Shown: one piece after another, positions 1 to 5,270 of the stretch
How the letters are laid out: every line of letters begins with the position of its first letter
Numbering within the stretch: position 1 is the first letter of the stretch
NCBI GenBank assembly: GCA_012031955.1
Contig: JAAURZ010000223.1
Span: 1 to 5,270, forward strand
Length of the DNA: 5,270 nucleotides
Source of the DNA: Bacteroidia bacterium
GTDB lineage: Bacteria; Bacteroidota; Bacteroidia; Cytophagales; Cyclobacteriaceae
Reading direction: 5' to 3'
Made by a program: the position numbers and the translations under genes
The notes under the pieces: generated by a model
What the model saw: only the letters and a program-made list of their open reading frames with translations
Told to the model about the DNA's origin: nothing
Database searches by the model: none

Positions 1-2
1 AT

Positions 3-194
3 AGTGGAAGCAATAGTTCCAAATGGGATAAGAAACGCTATTGGACGCCGGCGAGTAACTTGCCGGTAGCGGTGCGCAATATCCATGTTGAAGAAAGTGG
101 AAGTGCGAAACAGGTTATTACAGATTATTTCAGAAAGACAAGAAAACCAATGTTTGTTAAAATAAAAGACAAACTCATGTCGATGATCCGGTAA
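3..194 (+). CDS. C-terminal end of an unidentified protein (partial, 5' truncated)
   Basis: An open frame enters from the left edge and runs 63 codons to a TAA at 192-194; the other two forward frames hit stops within the first 70 bases, so this is the only frame that can carry a gene. The visible tail begins SGSNSSKWDKKRYW, continues through a short mixed region (LPVAVRNIHVEESG) and finishes with a very basic end rich in Lys and Arg (FRKTRKPM, then KIKDKLMSMIR). No membrane segment or catalytic motif is visible. I do not recognise the family. Its place just ahead of a methyltransferase in a glycan operon makes a glycosyltransferase or sugar-modifying enzyme plausible, but that rests on context only. 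The gap to the next gene is 42 bases, the longest in the window. The final third is more AT-rich than the genes that follow. Confidence 0.6.
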   Translation, partial: SGSNSSKWDKKRYWTPASNLPVAVRNIHVEESGSAKQVITDYFRKTRKPMFVKIKDKLMSMIR

Positions 195-236
195 TATGGG
201 CAATGACAATCACAAAAGAAGACCTACACTCCCAGT

Positions 237-914
237 ATGATATTGGACAGCATTCTCTCAAGGCTCAGAATTTCGCGACTCCGGTGGCACGACCTGCGCG
301 ACGTAAGGCCGGTATCTAATAAATTCGGATTCGACCGCGGCACACCTATCGATCGCTATTATATTCAGCAGTTTCTTGCAGCCAACCGCGATCACATTAG
401 AGGCACTGTGCTCGAAGTTGCAGATTCTGGTTTCAGCAAAAAATATGGAACGGATGTAACGGCGTACGAAGTACTGCACGTGGAGCCACACAAAGGGGCC
501 ACGATTATCGGCGATCTTTCAAAGCATAACGAACTCCCCGCAGCCGTGGCCGACTGCTTTATATGCACGCAGGTGCTCAACTTTATTTACCCTTTCAATG
601 CCGCCATTGAAGGTGCGTTTAAATTACTCAAGCCGGGCGGGGTAATGCTAACTACCGTCGGTGGCATATCTCAGGTTTCGCGATTTGACGCCGATCGTTG
701 GGGACATTTTTGGAGCTTTTACCCACAAGGCATCGATCGCGCATTCAAAGCTGTATTCGGCGACGATAACGTGCGCACAGCGCAACACGGCAATTCGCTT
801 AGCGCCATATCTTTCATCAAAGGAATTGCTGCCGAAGAACTCAGCAATGCCGAACTGGACTTCTTCGACGCCGACTACCCTGTAACTATTACCATCATCG
901 CTACAAAAAAATGA
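237..914 (+). CDS. Class I SAM-dependent methyltransferase, Methyltransf_11-like
   Basis: This 225-residue soluble protein has the layout of a small Rossmann-fold methyltransferase. The N-terminal block FGFDRGTPIDRYY (residues 30-42) is typical of a methyltransferase group found in glycan clusters. The SAM-binding strand 1 is VLEVADS (58-64), an altered form of the usual glycine-rich motif I. An acidic end of strand 2 is at HVEP (81-84), GDL follows at 92-94, strand 4 is DCFICTQVLNFI (106-117), and the post-motif LLKPGG at 130-135 is well conserved. RFDADRWGHFW (149-159) probably lines the acceptor site. There is no signal peptide, so it acts in the cytoplasm, probably methylating a sugar or lipid-linked intermediate; the acceptor cannot be told. 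The ATG at 237 is the first start after an in-frame TGA at 204-206; the purine-rich AAAAGAAG near 214-221 is rather far upstream to be a good ribosome site. The stop overlaps the deacetylase start by four bases. Confidence 0.85.
   Translation: MILDSILSRLRISRLRWHDLRDVRPVSNKFGFDRGTPIDRYYIQQFLAANRDHIRGTVLEVADSGFSKKYGTDVTAYEVLHVEPHKGATIIGDLSKHNELPAAVADCFICTQVLNFIYPFNAAIEGAFKLLKPGGVMLTTVGGISQVSRFDADRWGHFWSFYPQGIDRAFKAVFGDDNVRTAQHGNSLSAISFIKGIAAEELSNAELDFFDADYPVTITIIATKK
905..914 (+). promoter_or_regulatory. A7 run and ATGA start/stop overlap: candidate slippery or coupling site
   Basis: The methyltransferase ends ACA AAA AAA TGA and the deacetylase ATG lies inside that stop. Seven A residues (905-911) are phased as A AAA AAA relative to the upstream frame, the form used by known -1 frameshift signals. 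A -1 slip here would read ATG next and continue in the deacetylase frame, giving a fusion. The same A-rich stretch could simply help initiation at the ATG, as A-rich leaders are thought to do in Bacteroidota. The run and its phase are seen directly; slippage is inference. Confidence 0.4.
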
Positions 915-1882
915 TGGCAGGCATCGGCACCATTTTTATGCTTCACCGGGTGGCACCGTACGAGAAGCGTGCTACCATGCACACCGAGAATCTAAAATTC
1001 TCGCCCGACGAATTGGAGTATGTAATTAGCGCACTAAAGAAGCAAGGCAAAATGTTCGTGAGCATGCAGCAGCTCCCTGCCCTCATCAATAACGACAAAC
1101 ACGCCGCCGGGAAATTTGTTGCTTTCACACTCGATGACGGCTACACAGATAACCTTGAATACGCTTATCCCATATTCCGTAAACACAACATTCCTTTTTG
1201 CATCTACATTACCAACTCGTTTCCCAATCGAACCACCAACCTGTGGTGGTTCGCACTCGAAAACCTCATAGTACAAAACAACACCCTGAATTTGCCGGGT
1301 GCAGGGCGCGTCGCAAATCGCAGCCAAAAAGAAAAAGACAGGAATTTTCTGAGGGCACGACGCGATATCCTCAGTAACCATTTTCGGGATCCACTTCGAT
1401 TTCTCGAAAAACTAGGTCGCCTCGAATTTGATCTCAACGCGCGAACGAGCGAGCTTTGCCTCACCTGGCAACAGGTGGCGGAGCTGAGTCGCGACCCGCG
1501 TGTAACCATCGGATGCCACACGGTAAATCATTTTCCACTGTCCAGGTTGAGCCAGGACGAAGCGCGCAAGGAGATAACCGACTCGAAGTCGGAGCTTGAA
1601 ACCAGGATCGGTAAGCCGGTGAACCACTTTGCGTTTCCATTTGGCAGCCATCGGGAAGCGGGCCAGCGCGAGTATAACCTTGCACACAACTGCGGATTCC
1701 AGACGATTGCAACGTCTCTTAACGGACACGTTCACCGCGGCGACCATCTGAACCAATTGAACCGCCTCTTCCTTTACCCGCTCGCACCCAATGCATGTAC
1801 CCTCGACAAACTCATGTACCGCAACAAACTGGTTTATGTCTCTTATGTGAAAAAGTACATTCTCGGGAAATTGTTTAAATGA
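911..1882 (+). CDS. Polysaccharide deacetylase (NodB/CE4 homology domain)
   Basis: The 323-residue product belongs to the carbohydrate esterase 4 superfamily, metal-dependent enzymes that remove N- or O-acetyl groups from sugars. Motif 1 is FTLDDGY (72-78), with D75 the expected catalytic base and D76 a metal ligand. Motif 2 is CHTVNH (202-207), where H203 and H207 complete the Asp-His-His metal site. FAFPFGS (240-246) matches the motif 3 position in the looser form common in cluster-associated members. The N-terminus GTIFMLHRVAP (6-16) corresponds to the first strand of the barrel, and an insert with LWW (111-113) lies between motifs 1 and 2. No signal peptide or membrane anchor is visible, so it probably acts in the cytoplasm on a precursor or lipid-linked sugar. 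The start overlaps the methyltransferase stop (ATGA); a second ATG follows directly, so translation could begin at either. It overlaps the next gene by another ATGA. The exact substrate cannot be read from the sequence. Confidence 0.9.
   Translation: MMAGIGTIFMLHRVAPYEKRATMHTENLKFSPDELEYVISALKKQGKMFVSMQQLPALINNDKHAAGKFVAFTLDDGYTDNLEYAYPIFRKHNIPFCIYITNSFPNRTTNLWWFALENLIVQNNTLNLPGAGRVANRSQKEKDRNFLRARRDILSNHFRDPLRFLEKLGRLEFDLNARTSELCLTWQQVAELSRDPRVTIGCHTVNHFPLSRLSQDEARKEITDSKSELETRIGKPVNHFAFPFGSHREAGQREYNLAHNCGFQTIATSLNGHVHRGDHLNQLNRLFLYPLAPNACTLDKLMYRNKLVYVSYVKKYILGKLFK
1229..1253 (+). repeat. Perfect 10-bp inverted repeat inside the deacetylase gene
   Basis: The arms cgaaccacca (1229-1238) and tggtggttcg (1244-1253) are exact reverse complements around a five-base loop, with six G-C pairs in the stem. 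It lies in coding sequence (around the residues NRTTNLWWFA) and no T-run follows, so it is not a standard intrinsic terminator. The pairing is seen directly; any effect on the mRNA is unknown. Confidence 0.55.
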
Positions 1883-3162
1883 AAGTAGTGCATCTAAATA
1901 CGCAATCGTATGGTGGTGCGGCGGCAGCGGCGAGGCGCCTTCATGTTGCTTTGCGTAAACATCACGTTGACTCCACGTTGGTGACCAGGTACGGCACGCA
2001 CGCTGGCAACATACCCAACCACGTGTATTTGCAATCGGGAGGCGCGCGCTATTTTATTAAGAAGCATTTCTCGCATTCGGCACTGTTTCCCCTTATCAAG
2101 AAACTCCAGCGCCTGCACCCGCATCCAAACCTCGCCAACAGGCCGTCAGGATTTGAAATATTTTCCCCGGCAAACGAGCAAACTCCGGGACCAATCAATG
2201 AACTGGAACAGGCCGATATCATTCACTTGCATTGGGTCAACAACTTTATCAGCGACATCGACTTTTTCGGGCAGCACGCCAGGAGTAAGTTTGTGTGGAC
2301 GTTGCACGACATGAATCCGTTAACAGGAGGTTGTCATCATGCCGACGGATGCATGCGCTTTGAACAAGATTGCGGCGTGTGCCCTCAGTTGCAAGGCACC
2401 ATCGACGACCGCTATGCCGGCAAGGTACTTGGATTAAAAGAATCGAATCTTGCCGCGCTCAACAACAACCAGCTCATTGTGGTGGCTCCGTCAAAGTGGT
2501 TGCTCGCTTTATCACAAAGCAGCCGGTTGCTGAAACGCTTCAGGCATGTGCACATCGACAATCCCGCCTTTGATGCGTCGCCGATGCCGGCGAGCCGCCT
2601 GCTGCGGAGCGAACTTCACCTGCCTGCCGACAAGAAGATTGTGCTCTTTGTAGCCGACAATCTCTTGAACCCACGCAAGGGTTTACACTTGCTTTGGGAC
2701 GCCATTCGGCTTATGCCGAAAAAGGATCAAGTGCAGTTGGTTGGAATTGGCGGCGGAGCTAACCCTGCTCCCGACCTCAATATTATATTCACGGGGAGCA
2801 TCGCAGACCAGGGCCTGCTCCAAAAATACTATTGCGCTTCCGATGTCTTTGTTACTCCTTCACTGGCTGAGAACGCCCCTCTGGTAGTAATTGAAGCGCT
2901 AACCTGCGGCACACCTGTAGTAGCGTCGCGGGTTGGCGGAATTCCTGAACTGGTTGACTATACATCGGGTTTACTGTTCACAGTGGGTGACCCTGCCGAT
3001 TTGCAGCAACAGCTTGACGATGCACTTTGGAACAAGTCGTTCGACCGGGAGGTGATTCGCGCTCACGCACAAAGATTCAAAGCCGACATCGTTGCCAACC
3101 AGTACGCACAAGTGTATCACGACTTGCTGCACGGCTCACAAAATTTGAAAACCACCCGGTGA
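1879..3162 (+). CDS. GT4 family glycosyltransferase, WcaC-like (GT-B fold)
   Basis: This 427-residue enzyme is a retaining GT-B glycosyltransferase expected to add a sugar from a nucleotide donor to a lipid-linked acceptor at the inner membrane. The N-terminal domain opens with strand VVHLNT and the glycine-containing acceptor loop YGGAAAAARRL (11-21). HLHWVN (116-121) and WTLHDMNPLTGGCH (140-153) are marks of the colanic-acid WcaC-like group, followed by a cysteine cluster at C152, C158, C165 and C168 ending CGVCPQL. The C-terminal domain begins near IVLFVAD (254-260), with NPRKG (264-268, K267 in the phosphate-binding position) and the donor-site signature E331 to E339 (EX7E) in ENAPLVVIEAL, then GTPVVAS and GGIPELV. 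The linker reads IDNPAFD where many relatives have a NGVD-type sequence. The length is normal. Start and stop both overlap neighbours by four bases (ATGA, GTGA), pointing to coupled translation. The sugar and linkage cannot be predicted. Confidence 0.92.
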   Translation: MKVVHLNTQSYGGAAAAARRLHVALRKHHVDSTLVTRYGTHAGNIPNHVYLQSGGARYFIKKHFSHSALFPLIKKLQRLHPHPNLANRPSGFEIFSPANEQTPGPINELEQADIIHLHWVNNFISDIDFFGQHARSKFVWTLHDMNPLTGGCHHADGCMRFEQDCGVCPQLQGTIDDRYAGKVLGLKESNLAALNNNQLIVVAPSKWLLALSQSSRLLKRFRHVHIDNPAFDASPMPASRLLRSELHLPADKKIVLFVADNLLNPRKGLHLLWDAIRLMPKKDQVQLVGIGGGANPAPDLNIIFTGSIADQGLLQKYYCASDVFVTPSLAENAPLVVIEALTCGTPVVASRVGGIPELVDYTSGLLFTVGDPADLQQQLDDALWNKSFDREVIRAHAQRFKADIVANQYAQVYHDLLHGSQNLKTTR

Positions 3163-3899
3163 ACCTGCGCAAGACGATAGCGGAGATCATACAGAAGCAA
3201 CATTTCAAAAATGCTTCCTGGAACCTTTTCGGTACCATTGCATATCCGGTGGTGATGTTAATTGCCACACCGCTGTTTATTCACAAACTCGGCACCACGC
3301 AATTTGGTATTTGGATGCTCGTCAACAGCATCAGCCAGACCATGAACGTGCTCAACATGGGTCTGGGGGATGCCAACATCAGGTACGTTTCAAGCAGCAA
3401 CGCCATGGGCGACCAACGCGAAGTGGGTAATATCACCGCTACCACTTTTGGTCTTTCACTTATTATCGTGGCCGTCATTGTACCGATGGGCATTCTTGTA
3501 GCCTATTTGGTATCAGTTTTTAACTTGTTCAATGTATCCGACGAAAGCCGCGCGCTCACAGTGGTATGCATACAACTAAGCGTTGTTATATTTTCCCTGA
3601 AGTTCATCGAGATTATTGTACTCTCAATTCTTCAGGGTTTCGGTCGTTACGACCATCAGTCAAAGTTTTCGTTCATTTCCAGAACCGCCATTATCATTAC
3701 CAATATCGCATGGGTGTTCTATGAAGCGGACTTGACAATTTTGCTCGTCAACTCCATCGTCATACAGTTTGCCTTTGTTTGTGTTGAAATTTTCTTCATT
3801 AAGAAACACCATCCTGAAGTTTCGTTCCGGCCGCGCATCACAAAAGAAAGCACACGCAAGATTTTCAGATTCAGTTTATGGACATGGCTGCAGTCGTGA
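3159..3899 (+). CDS. Wzx-type polysaccharide flippase, N-terminal half (frame ends early)
   Basis: This is the first lobe of a MOP-superfamily lipid-linked oligosaccharide flippase. I choose the GTG at 3159: it overlaps the glycosyltransferase stop as GTGA, matching the two preceding ATGA junctions, and it puts family-like sequence directly after the start. An ATG at 3027 in the same frame would prepend 44 residues that are only the shifted reading of the glycosyltransferase gene. The 246 residues contain six likely membrane spans (about 23-42, 48-68, 95-121, 133-158, 172-188, 192-214). Family hallmarks are NASWNLFGT (18-26), LFIHKLGTTQFGIW (39-52), MGLGDANIRY (67-76) and LQGFGRYD (158-165). 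The frame stops with TGA right after FSLWTWLQS, in what should be the seventh span; the rest of the protein continues one frame back. The full protein would be about 493 residues, normal for Wzx. Alone this half is unlikely to transport anything. Confidence 0.8.
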   Translation: MNLRKTIAEIIQKQHFKNASWNLFGTIAYPVVMLIATPLFIHKLGTTQFGIWMLVNSISQTMNVLNMGLGDANIRYVSSSNAMGDQREVGNITATTFGLSLIIVAVIVPMGILVAYLVSVFNLFNVSDESRALTVVCIQLSVVIFSLKFIEIIVLSILQGFGRYDHQSKFSFISRTAIIITNIAWVFYEADLTILLVNSIVIQFAFVCVEIFFIKKHHPEVSFRPRITKESTRKIFRFSLWTWLQS

Positions 3900-4639
3900 T
3901 TGCCATCGTCGCAGCCAACATCGACAAGTTTATTGTTGCGTATTTTTCGGGAGTGGAGGTACTCTCATTCTATTCTCTCGGCTACCTCGTTATGACGCAG
4001 GTGCATGCAGTGTTCAGTGCGTCGAGTTCCTGGGTCTTTCCACTTATCTCGGCCAAAAAATCACGGGGTGAGAACCTTGGCACCTTTTATCACAACATGC
4101 AGGCAATTGTGGTGAGCTTTGGATTCGTTACGATTGCCGCGGCGTTGCTGCTGCAAAAACCACTTATATCATTGTGGCTTGGTAATGAACTGGCGCAACA
4201 GGCCTATCCGTTTATCAGAATCTACCTTTTTACCAATTTCTTTTATACCATTAATATCATTCCTCACCACGTGCTCAACGGCACGGGAAATGTAAAACAC
4301 AACACATTGTCTGAATTGGTTATGAAATCGGTGAGTATTGGCCTCATGATGTTGTTTTACTATCTGCTCGGAGACGTCGGCCTCATTTGGGGAATTGTGG
4401 GCGCCTTGATTCTGACAACGCCGCTTAAAGTCGGAATGACTCGTAAATACGGACTCCGGCAAAGCAACCTCGCCTTTTATCCCGCCTGCATACTGCCTGG
4501 CATATTAATAGTAGCGACTTTTTCGTTGAACAGCCCGGTGCTGATTGCTTTAGGAACAGGTTTGTTCGTGATTGCATTCTATTTGATTTACCTGAAGCCA
4601 AGCGATCTTAGTCATCGTCTTGACAGATTATCTACATAA
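3878..4639 (+). CDS. Wzx-type polysaccharide flippase, C-terminal half (different frame)
   Basis: This frame carries the second lobe of the flippase begun at 3159. An ATG at 3878 lies 22 bases inside the upstream frame's end, so it could act as a re-initiation site, but residues before about V7 (MDMAAV) read as a shifted version of the upstream gene, and family-like sequence begins at VIAIVAANIDKFIVAYFSG. Further hallmarks are SSSWVFPLIS (49-58) and the loop VLNGTGNVKHN (132-142). The 253 residues hold about seven or eight hydrophobic spans, including 78-92, 112-130, 150-164, 166-181, 203-216 and 220-239. With the six spans upstream this gives the 12 to 14 expected of Wzx-like MOP transporters. 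The role would be moving the lipid-linked repeat unit from the cytoplasmic to the periplasmic face. A single extra base near 3896 would restore one continuous protein, so this is either a mutation, a sequence error or, less likely, a truly split transporter. Confidence 0.78.
   Translation: MDMAAVVIAIVAANIDKFIVAYFSGVEVLSFYSLGYLVMTQVHAVFSASSSWVFPLISAKKSRGENLGTFYHNMQAIVVSFGFVTIAAALLLQKPLISLWLGNELAQQAYPFIRIYLFTNFFYTINIIPHHVLNGTGNVKHNTLSELVMKSVSIGLMMLFYYLLGDVGLIWGIVGALILTTPLKVGMTRKYGLRQSNLAFYPACILPGILIVATFSLNSPVLIALGTGLFVIAFYLIYLKPSDLSHRLDRLST
3894..3899 (+). other. Flippase frameshift point
   Basis: The upstream frame reads CAG TCG TGA; the downstream frame reads GTC GTG ATT over the same bases. 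Using G3896 twice, equivalent to one missing G, gives Gln-Ser-Val-Ile-Ala and a continuous flippase. No slippery heptamer or long homopolymer is present at this point, so programmed slippage has no visible support. I place the break here because protein up to Ser246 reads like the family in the first frame, and from Val-Ile-Ala onward in the second. Confidence 0.75.
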
Positions 4640-4650
4640 CAGTCAATATT

Positions 4651-5270
4651 GTGTTGCTGAAATCATCCATCGACTTCACCAAACTGCGCATTAATATAGT
4701 CGGACAATTCACTACAGTGTTTTTGCTAACCGTTGCTTTGCTGCCTGCTGTGTCGTTGTATTGGGACTCCACCTTGTTCGGCGTACAAACAAACTGGCTT
4801 ATCTATCCCTTGCTTTTGCTCAGCGCGATGGTGTTGGTGATCACCAGCCGGTCGACCAGCGAAACAGGCGTTTACCTTGTTGGAGCCGGAATAGTGTACG
4901 GGTTATTGTGCGTGGCCTTTGGAGGCGACATCCAAAAGCTTGTCCGAATTGTTTTCAGTCTGCTGCCCATCGCGTTTATTCGATATGCAGAGCGAATTGG
5001 CCTCCGGCAATTCAAGTGGTTCTTGGGCATATACGTCGCGCTCATGCTAATTCCCGTGTACAACTGCTACCTCCAATTGAAGGGTGAGTTGCCTTACTAC
5101 ACTTTCGACACCATTGACGGCGTTCACCTGGGTCGGCTTTCCGGCGGCTACAACAAACCGACAGGCCTTATCGTATTTCTTTTTTCCAGTCTACCTATTT
5201 GGGTTTTATCTATGGCTCGAAAAGGAAAGACGCTGGCCGGACACTTCGTAGTTGCGCTCATCTTCGTCGT
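4651..5270 (+). CDS. Wzy-like O-antigen polymerase / ligase family membrane protein (partial, 3' truncated)
   Basis: An open frame runs from a TGA at 4621-4623 to the right edge without a stop. No ATG occurs until codon 60, so the likely start is GTG at 4651, 11 bases after the flippase stop; TTG at 4654 is the alternative. The 206 visible residues are strongly hydrophobic, with likely spans at about 17-36, 49-66, 73-90, 98-112, 123-141, 172-189 and one beginning near 197. A short soluble loop holds LKGELPYYTFD and then HLGRLSGGYNKPTGL (159-173), which resembles the Arg-Gly-(x)-Asn-Pro region preceding a membrane span in O-antigen ligase/polymerase (Wzy_C-like) proteins. Wzy polymerises repeat units in the periplasm and usually sits near Wzx, which fits here. 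Because the protein is cut before its main periplasmic loop, polymerase and ligase cannot be told apart, and the family call rests on topology, one weak motif and context. Confidence 0.65.
   Translation, partial: MLLKSSIDFTKLRINIVGQFTTVFLLTVALLPAVSLYWDSTLFGVQTNWLIYPLLLLSAMVLVITSRSTSETGVYLVGAGIVYGLLCVAFGGDIQKLVRIVFSLLPIAFIRYAERIGLRQFKWFLGIYVALMLIPVYNCYLQLKGELPYYTFDTIDGVHLGRLSGGYNKPTGLIVFLFSSLPIWVLSMARKGKTLAGHFVVALIFV

Noticed and set aside
47..66. Short inverted repeat ccggc/gccgg
   Set aside because: Only five bases per arm, inside coding sequence, no T-run; expected by chance.
195..236. Possible promoter in the 42-base gap before the methyltransferase
   Set aside because: No convincing -35/-10 or Bacteroidota-type -33/-7 (TTTG/TAnnTTTG) pair could be placed; it is more likely a simple intra-operon gap.
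203..319. 38-codon frame starting MTITKEDLHSQYD overlapping the methyltransferase start
   Set aside because: Its first residues look protein-like, but the frame stops at 317-319, has no better ribosome site, and the methyltransferase frame carries family motifs from about residue 30. A small frameshift joining the two cannot be fully excluded.
1034..1756. Several minus-strand frames of 83 to 115 codons
   Set aside because: They are antisense to a clear deacetylase gene, show no recognisable motifs and have Arg/Cys/Ser-heavy composition typical of shadow frames.
3027..3158. Upstream ATG giving the flippase a 44-residue extension
   Set aside because: The extension (starting MEQVVRPGGD) is only the shifted reading of the glycosyltransferase 3' end, arginine-rich and unlike a flippase N-terminus; GTG at 3159 fits the operon's overlap pattern.
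3897..3899. TGA read through as selenocysteine or by suppression
   Set aside because: Reading on in the same frame does not give flippase sequence; the continuation is in the -1 frame, so readthrough does not explain it.
3769..4071. 100-codon + strand frame across the flippase break
   Set aside because: It is a third frame with Ser/Arg-rich, non-membrane composition; it does not bridge the two flippase halves.
4761..5087. 108-codon + strand frame inside the Wzy-like gene
   Set aside because: Its protein is rich in Arg, Gln and Pro with no domain-like pattern, whereas the overlapping frame gives regular membrane spans.

Overview
The window is a stretch of a bacterial surface-polysaccharide (O-antigen, capsule or exopolysaccharide) biosynthesis operon. 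All credible genes are on the + strand, packed head to tail with no visible promoter or terminator. Mid-40s to 50% GC by eye, scarce Shine-Dalgarno sequences, A-rich sequence just before one start codon, and the style of the WcaC-like glycosyltransferase suggest a member of the Bacteroidota. That assignment is inference from general resemblance; there is no marker gene here.

Layout: (a) 3-194, the last 63 codons of an unidentified gene entering from the left; (b) 237-914, a class I SAM-dependent methyltransferase; (c) 911-1882, a NodB-type (CE4) polysaccharide deacetylase; (d) 1879-3162, a GT4 glycosyltransferase of the WcaC-like type; (e) 3159-4639, a Wzx-type flippase whose reading frame is broken at about 3896, leaving an N-terminal half (3159-3899) and a C-terminal half (3878-4639) in different frames; (f) 4651 to the right edge, the first 206 codons of a polytopic membrane protein best read as a Wzy polymerase/O-antigen ligase-like protein, starting with GTG. 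Genes b/c, c/d and d/e each overlap by exactly four bases (ATGA, ATGA, GTGA), so b to e are probably translationally coupled.

Working together: the glycosyltransferase would add a sugar to a lipid-linked oligosaccharide on the cytoplasmic face; the methyltransferase and deacetylase would modify sugars of the unit or precursor; the flippase would move the lipid-linked unit across the inner membrane; the Wzy-like protein would polymerise or ligate it on the other side. This is a Wzx/Wzy-type logic inferred from families and gene order.

Most worth a second look are the flippase split exactly between its two transporter lobes, and a perfectly phased A AAA AAA heptamer at the methyltransferase/deacetylase overlap, where a -1 slip would join the two proteins. 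I found no convincing new system, no RNA gene, no mobile element and no CRISPR array.
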